DNA of 19,104 bases. Source: Synura sp. LO234KE (taxonomy: Eukaryota > Sar > Synurophyceae > Synurales > Mallomonadaceae). The translations under genes and the position numbers were made by a program. The notes beneath the pieces were generated by a model. That model was not told where the DNA came from and made no database searches. It saw nothing but the letters and a program-made list of their open reading frames with translations. Shown piece by piece: positions 17,337 through 19,104 of the stretch (positions are counted from its first letter, which is position 1; every line of letters begins with the position of its first letter). The stretch lies in the NCBI GenBank assembly GCA_015143735.1, contig VKHC01000101.1, positions 1-19,104 of the forward strand. Direction: 5' to 3'.

Positions 17337-17997
17337 AAGTGTTGATTAGTAAAGTAAATGACTGTTTGAAAAAACTACGTAGATTGAAAAAATCCGCAAA
17401 GCTCAGAAAGCTGTGTAAATTTTGATCGATACTTCCCGTGGTAACACGGTGGCTTTCAACCTATAACATGCTTGCAAAATATATATAAGGAGTTGCACCC
17501 ATATCTCTCGAATGTAAGGAATTGTTGGGAACGCGCTGTAGCGATTAAAGTGCTCTCTGTAGAAGAATTCCAAACAGTGGAGACTTTATTGAATTGAATC
17601 AAACAGTTTCGTTATTTTTCATTGGAGCTGCAAAGGTCGGATGTTGACATGACGGATACAAGGGATCTATTGGACTACATCATCGCGAGTAACCCAGGTA
17701 TTGAATTGTATATAGGTCCTCGTGCGCCTATTATACACAGCACTGACTTCGAGGCAGGGGTTATTAAAATTCAGGGTAAAGCCGATCATGATCTATCCGA
17801 TGTGGGAAAAAATGCTATTAAGCGCTTCTTAAAACATTCTGCACATCGAAACCATAACGAAACAACAACTTCAAGTGGTGAAGATGTGGTAGAAAATCTG
17901 GAAGCGCTAAGAAAGAGACGTCGCATAGAGAATCATACGTCATTATACGCGGATGTGAAGCATGTTCCCCCCACATCAAATATATGCGAGCGACTTT

Positions 17998-18260
17998 GTT
18001 GCAGCATCGCCAGCTGCCTAGGATATTTTGAACGATTTTGTGCACTGCTATATACTCTACTGCACTATGCCTGCCCTTCTATGCCACTCTGTGTAGCGCT
18101 CAACTGCTGAGCGGACGTGTATCTCCACCATTAGGAACTATCCGTAACCGACGGCCAATTTTGTAGGTAGCTGCGGCGTTACTCTATTTGCTTTTGTTTT
18201 TCTATGCTACACTTGGTTATACACTTCTATATCTGCTTCTACTTCACTTCTATTACTAAT
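17998..18260 (+). repeat. Dispersed repeat, copy B
   Basis: Starts GTTGCAGCATCGCC inside the last hAT codons. It continues through CCGTAACC (18142-18149) and TTTTGTAGGTAGC (18159-18171) to a pyrimidine-rich tail with CTGCTTCTACTTC. It is colinear with copy A. The overlap with the hAT 3' end suggests the repeat is the 3' terminal sequence of this transposon family. Confidence 0.6.
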
Positions 18261-18569
18261 AAGATAGGTTAGGCAGACGCTATACATCATCTGAATAACA
18301 TTAATTTAATTACGTGTGAACGAGCGGGATGGACTAATGCATATGACATGTTTTATGTATGTTTCGACATGACGTGACATATGTGTGGCCCGGGGTATGT
18401 GGGCAACGTGTGGACAACGTGCAACGGACATGGTCAAGGTGAGCGTCTAGAAGCATGGGCTAGGAGTCGGGTTTATATGGCAGATAAGGCACGGCGGGAC
18501 ATTGGGGGACCTCGATGGGACTGAGAGACAAGAGATGGAGTGCTAAGTTGATGCGCAGGGGGCAAGGAG
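18261..18569. other. Spacer, no recognised gene
   Basis: G-rich downstream sequence with two CAACGTG words (18404-18410 and 18415-18421). No coding signal or clear terminal inverted repeat was found, although a hAT right end would be expected here. Confidence 0.35.
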
Positions 18570-18842
18570 TTGAACTTCAAATGTAAGATAAGGTCGTCTT
18601 GGGCTGGTCTGAGCGGGTTGCGTCAGAAGCTTTTCCAAGCGGCCTGTGAAGATCCGGAGCTTTTCGGAACGTCAATCAGCTATTATCAGGCATGCATGAG
18701 GTGCTCGTTTGGTTACCTGCTGTCTTGGGGGTTCTTGGCTCTTGCTGCTTGTTGCATCTTGGAGGGTCCTAAACGTGAAGTGATATTATTAGGGTGGAGA
18801 TCAAATATGGAGCTAAACAGACTATTTTTAAGCAGAAATTGA
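18570..18842 (+). other. Unassigned 90-codon open frame
   Basis: The frame is open from 18570 to TGA at 18840-18842. It includes a hydrophobic Cys/Ala/Leu stretch (SWGFLALAACCILE) that could span a membrane. The annotated first codon is not ATG: the first ATG in frame lies far downstream. No family is recognised. It may belong to the same decayed gene as the next feature or be chance. Confidence 0.25.
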
Positions 18843-18856
18843 TTGTCAAGGCATGA

Positions 18857-19104
18857 TATACAATTAGGAATCAAATCATCTCAAGATATTTCGGCTGGAG
18901 TGACATGGTGGGGTTGGCCAATATTCTGTGGTCCGAAGCACATAATTATCTTCCAAGATAATGGACGGTATTAAGAAAACCAATTCGGAGCCTTAATTAT
19001 TGGGTGGCGTGGATACAAATGTCCAAGAATAACTGAGTTTGGAGCCTTCTGGATGACGATCTGGCGTTTCGTGAATTTCTTGAGCGAAATTTTCCAACTT
19101 TTTC
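18857..19104 (+). pseudogene. Broken coding stretch, weakly like a GT32 glycosyltransferase; runs off the window
   Basis: One frame from 18857 to the window end has TAA at 18959-18961 and TGA at about 19034-19036, but otherwise reads as protein. The stretch WSLLDDDLAFREFLERNFPTF (about 19040-19102) resembles the 'hWxDxDxRxFhxxxxPxF' segment near the start of GT32 (Och1-like) sugar transferases; NYWVAWIQM before it fits the preceding 'SWxxMNP' segment. The diagnostic DxD site would lie beyond the window. The stops could instead be in introns. Assignment is tentative. Confidence 0.3.

Larger units (their letters stand above)
16391..18110 (+). pseudogene. hAT-family transposase, inactivated, with two introns
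   Basis: A cut-and-paste DNA transposase. Exon 1 (16391-16653) holds a BED-type zinc finger: ICRLC then HVEKKH. Intron 1 (16654-16722, GTGAGT...TTAG, 69 bp) joins in phase to YTQYEASTKAKSIFSWMELI, the next hAT block. A frameshift at about 16880-16920 leads to FGITFDGWSDG, the conserved block with a catalytic Asp. Then come a TAG (16987-16989), LIGDNCAVNKLSG and VGCASHRLHLA (block with another catalytic Asp). Intron 2 (17258-17336, 79 bp) again joins in phase. TGA at 17423-17425, a frameshift near 17480 and TGA at 17595-17597 follow. The end has IHSTDFEAGVIKIQG and the dimerisation motif VPPTSNICERL. Repeat copy B overlaps the last residues. The family style resembles hAT-like proteins of oomycetes, from memory. 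Confidence 0.88.

Noticed and set aside
15688-18260. Copies A and B as LTRs of one element enclosing the hAT gene
   Set aside because: They are direct repeats, but the enclosed gene is a DNA transposase, copy B overlaps its coding end, no polypurine tract precedes copy B, and a third inverted copy lies elsewhere.
18404-18421. Two CAACGTG words
   Set aside because: Too short and only two units to be called a tandem repeat.

Overview
This window is eukaryotic nuclear DNA. It has spliceosomal introns of about 50-80 bp with GT...AG ends, AATAAA-type polyadenylation signals, SR-type protein sequence, and three classes of transposable element. No bacterial operon structure, tRNA, rRNA or CRISPR array is visible. 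The organism cannot be fixed from sequence alone. The hAT transposase and chromodomain Ty3 pol style, from memory, recall oomycete and other stramenopile elements. The leader of one host gene looks like a red-lineage plastid-targeting leader (signal peptide followed by Phe). My best guess, held loosely, is a stramenopile or similar protist.

Region 1-1127 has no clear gene; its right part (about 887-1123) looks like an older LTR remnant. Region 1128-6337 is a complete but dead Ty3/gypsy chromovirus. It has two LTRs of 222 and 223 bp, a 4-bp target duplication (GCTT), gag with a zinc knuckle, retropepsin, the 3' end of reverse transcriptase, RNase H, an integrase core, a chromodomain, and a polypurine tract next to the 3' LTR. 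A 1.5-kb unrelated segment replaces most of the RT, and the integrase zinc-binding domain is deleted.

Region 6342-7680 is an AT-rich desert with an inverted copy of a dispersed repeat near 7375-7600. Region 7720-11150 is a second decayed element. It holds long broken open frames and ends in an RNase H domain of the non-LTR retrotransposon kind (10422-10740), inside a locally GC-rich island. A small minus-strand open frame with a signal-peptide-like start lies just beyond it.

The only region that looks like intact host genes is 11867-13905. A minus-strand gene for a 291-residue membrane-associated protein with a cleavable leader is divergently arranged with a two-exon plus-strand gene for an Arg/Ser-rich nuclear protein. 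That protein carries a WxHD-F motif like the one known in the mRNA export adaptor ALYREF.

From 13906 the sequence is sparse again, with one unassigned open frame at 15201-15602. At 16391-18110 there is a hAT transposase pseudogene with two introns that still splice into frame. Diverged direct copies of one repeat lie upstream of it (15688-15930) and over its 3' end (17998-18260). The last 250 bp hold a broken coding stretch weakly reminiscent of a GT32-type glycosyltransferase.
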